Of a DNA stretch of 22,197 nt, positions 19,258 to 22,197 are shown one piece after another. The translations under genes and the position numbers were made by a program. Location: contig LSSL01000333.1 of the NCBI GenBank assembly GCA_001953115.1, positions 1 to 22,197 on the forward strand, written 5' to 3'. How positions within the stretch are numbered: position 1 is the first letter of the stretch; each line of letters begins with the position of its first letter. Source of the stretch: Smittium mucronatum (lineage: Eukaryota; Kickxellomycota; Harpellomycetes; Harpellales; Legeriomycetaceae). The notes beneath the pieces were generated by a model. It did no database searches. It was not told the DNA's origin and worked only from the letters and a program-made list of their open reading frames with translations.

Positions 19258-22173
19258 TAAATTTTTATAATTTTCTGGTAAATTAAAATTAAAGATAGTA
19301 TCACTTTATTTGCAATATTAATATTAATCAAATCATGAAAAATTAATCTTTGAATCAATCTCAATAATAAGTCAAAAAAATTAGTTAAATTTATCCAAAG
19401 TTTAAATCTCGTATACATTTTTTGCTTTTAAGGGTCTTTATATTCAATTTAAAACTTTTTTTTTGATTCTCATTCTCAGTTAAATCGTATTATATCTTTC
19501 TTTGATACTATAAGAATTTTTTTAAAATTTATTATTCTTTCTTCATAAAAAATAATTTTTGATTATCACTGGATATTTATTATGGCCTTCTATCAAACTT
19601 AAAATAACAATATGGGTTTACGTTAAAACCTGAATTATAAAATTGTCTAATAATTAGCCAAACATTGTTTTGAACGATTTAAAGGTGAAATTGATATAAT
19701 ATTTTTTTCAAAAAAAAAAAAAAATATCTAAATTCATCTATAATACAAAAAAAATATTCTAATTTAGATAATTATTTATAATATGGCTTTATCCAAGAAT
19801 TTTTATTTTATTTTCTGTCAATTTTTTTAGGTTTTCAGTATTATTTAGGAAAAATAAGTCACTTAAATTAAGTTTCAATAATATTTAATTGAATTTATTC
19901 TAAGTTTTAATAAAAAATAGAAAAATTTGAAATTGAATTTTATAGAAAGAATAAATAAAAAAAATTTCATTACTATAAAAAGGTGGTGGTTAAAAAAAAT
20001 ATACATACTGAAGCAAAAAAATATTTCATATAAATTGACATTGAATTGTAATTATTGATATATAATACAAAATCGTTTGATTTTTTTTCAGTTTATTTTA
20101 GTTTTGAACTATTAAGTCAAGATTTATACCATTTTTCCTTAATTTAGTTGGGAGTAAATGCTCTGGGTTTTTAGATTCTTCTTAATAAAGGTTATTAACA
20201 AAATTAAGCCTAATTTTGATTGAATTTATATAACTTTTTATAATACAGAAATTCATTCGTAAAAAAGTTAATCATGATTTTCATTAGATATAAAAATATT
20301 TTGATTAAAAACTCGATTTATTTATCTTATAGTTTCAAATATTTCTATTTTCGTTAAGATTTTCAAAACCTTCTATTTTTTCAATTTTCCCGATTATTAG
20401 ACGGTTAATTATTTTATAACTAATCATTATTTATACATGAAATAATATGTTTTTATTTATATCAATATTGAAAAATCTGTAGATTTTATGAATAGTAATA
20501 AATATTTTCAAATTCAATTTTTATTCTAGTTTTTTATATAAGAACAGTTTCGAGAAATATATTAAAAGTATTTTTTGTAAACTTAAAGAACTAAAGTCAA
20601 AATTTTGTCTGAAAATTTAAAATAACCTTTGTTATAAATATAGCTAACAATATTTTTTATAAATTATTTGAACCTATAAATTTACTTTTGAGATTAGTTT
20701 GAATATAAATAAATTAGAGAATTTTTTACTAAGAATTTTTTAAAAAAAAAATTTATGTTTAATACTAATGATTATAATTTCATATTTAACTTATTAATAT
20801 TTATAATATTTAAATTTAAATAAATAATTGGTTTAAAAAAATTATTATAAAATAATATAAAAATAGATAATAAATATTATCAGATTTAATTACAGTAAAA
20901 TTATTATAAAAATATTTATCAGGTTGGAAATATCCCCTTAAATTCGATTAAATCCATACTGGTTTCTAATAATTAATATTTTTTATTGTAAATTACTTGA
21001 ATGATTTTTTTTTTCATCACTTTTTGTTATAAATTTTATGAAAATATTGAAATAAAAACCATATTTATTAAAAAAAACTATAACAAATAATCTTTAATGT
21101 AATAAATTATTAGTTTTTATTATATTTATAAACACTAAATTGTGTTATAATAAAATTAAAATTATATTATAGAATAAAATTTATTTGATTTAAATTATCG
21201 AAATTCCAGAATCATATTTAGACTTGATTTTGATAAGTGGCTAAGAAAAGTCTCAAATTTGTAAATCATGCAATTTTTTTTTTTTTTGATCTAAATAAAA
21301 TATATTATAATTTTTTGTTGTTATTAGTAAATATTATTTTAGAGATATTAAAAAATATAAATCTTTGATGGGTTAGTTTTTCTTTATTATAAAAAATATA
21401 TGTATCATATCTTTACATTATTATATTAAATTGTAAGAATAAAGCGTATTATGGTATAAAAAATCCTGATTATAATTAAAAGAGTTTTTTAAAAAGTAAA
21501 GGCTGTTTTTTTTAAATTTTCATATCAGTATTTTAATTCATTATTTTATATTATATAGATATGCGTTTATTTTTGGTTATATTTTTATAAATAGTGGTTA
21601 ATTCTAAACCTTTAATATATATTATACAATTTTAATAATTTATTGGCATTTAATTAAATAAAAAGGTAAATTGTGAAGAGTTTATTCTAAGGTCCAAAGA
21701 AAGCTTATTTTTTTTGATAATAAAATTCAATGACCTCTATGATATCATGCACCTTAAAATTTATTTAAAATAATATTATGGTTATTATCAATTTTTTGAT
21801 TTTTAAAATGTAAAGTACCTAATTTTAATCGAAATTATAATATCAATTAATAATAAAAATTTATTAAAAATAATATTTATCATTTTTATAGCAGGACTAA
21901 GTTTAGATATATATACTTAAATTAATAACTAAAAACTAAATCTACTATTTGAATAGTTCGCAAAACGCCATAACAAACTTTTTGAAATACTAAATTTAGA
22001 TTTTTAATTCCAAAATTTAATAATTATATTCCATATATCTTTATCTCATAATAAAAAATACTTATAGCAATCTTAATTAAAATGCTAAAAAAATAATAAA
22101 TGGTTTATAAAATTCTTGCAAAATTTCTACAAAAAGCTTTTATACATTAATAATAACATAATTAACCAAAAAA
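19162..22173. other. AT-rich intergenic desert, right part
   Basis: No gene, RNA gene or mobile element is supported here. Apart from A15 at 19710-19724 and T14 at 21274-21287, only near-random A/T sequence with short homopolymers was seen. GGTGGTGG near 19982-19989 is a small isolated G-rich word. Confidence 0.6.
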
Positions 22174-22197
22174 ATGTTAGTCAAAATACCAAAAATA
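22174..22197 (+). CDS. possible gene start at the right edge (partial)
   Basis: ATG at 22174 is preceded by AACCAAAAAA, an A-rich leader like those upstream of starts in AT-rich eukaryotes, and opens MLVKIPKI before the window ends. Eight codons give no family information. It may equally be chance. Confidence 0.08.

Noticed and set aside
11481..19724. Two A14-A15 tracts both followed by TATC (11481 and 19710)
   Set aside because: Similarity does not extend convincingly beyond the homopolymer, and chance A-runs of this size are plausible here.

Overview
This window is very AT-rich (hand counts of sample rows give about 82-92% A+T, roughly 86% overall) and almost devoid of recognisable genes. 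I found no rRNA, tRNA, CRISPR array, complete transposase or identifiable protein family. The open frames starting at ATG or an alternative start reach only 60-88 codons outside one tandem repeat. With TAA, TAG and TGA together near 10% of random codons at this composition, several frames of that length are expected by chance, so most of the window behaves as non-coding DNA. A 22 kb gene desert, a TATAAATA promoter-like block, palindromic CCAAT-rich DNA and splice-like signals fit nuclear DNA of an AT-rich eukaryote (for example an early-diverging fungus, microsporidian or protist) better than a bacterium. No gene in the window fixes the lineage, so this is inference.

Layout. Bases 1-57 may be the 3' end of a gene entering from the left. 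From 58 to about 3640 is AT-rich desert with a 19-bp tandem duplication and some weak coding-flavoured scraps. From 3649 to 3850 is a cluster of near-perfect hairpins with repeated ATTGGCT/AGCCAAT, followed at 4106-4167 by a 15-bp perfect inverted repeat. From about 4170 to 16200 is desert with only small composition bumps.

The most structured part is 16200-19340. It holds a GC-elevated block with short coding-like frames (16335-16499, 17507-17620, 18493-18588) and an LTR- or promoter-like block with a TATA box (about 16780-16900). It also holds an array of about 37 heptamers (17795-18056) and a sharp GC-rich island (19041-19161, about 48% G+C in its core). From 19340 to the end is desert again, with a possible gene start at the last 24 bases.

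No operon or pathway can be reconstructed. The best candidates for something real but unnamed are the GC-rich island, the LTR-like block, the palindrome cluster, and the possibility that TAA/TAG are sense codons. Under that code, frames at 16116-16553 and 18145-19338 become open, though chance can also produce such frames.
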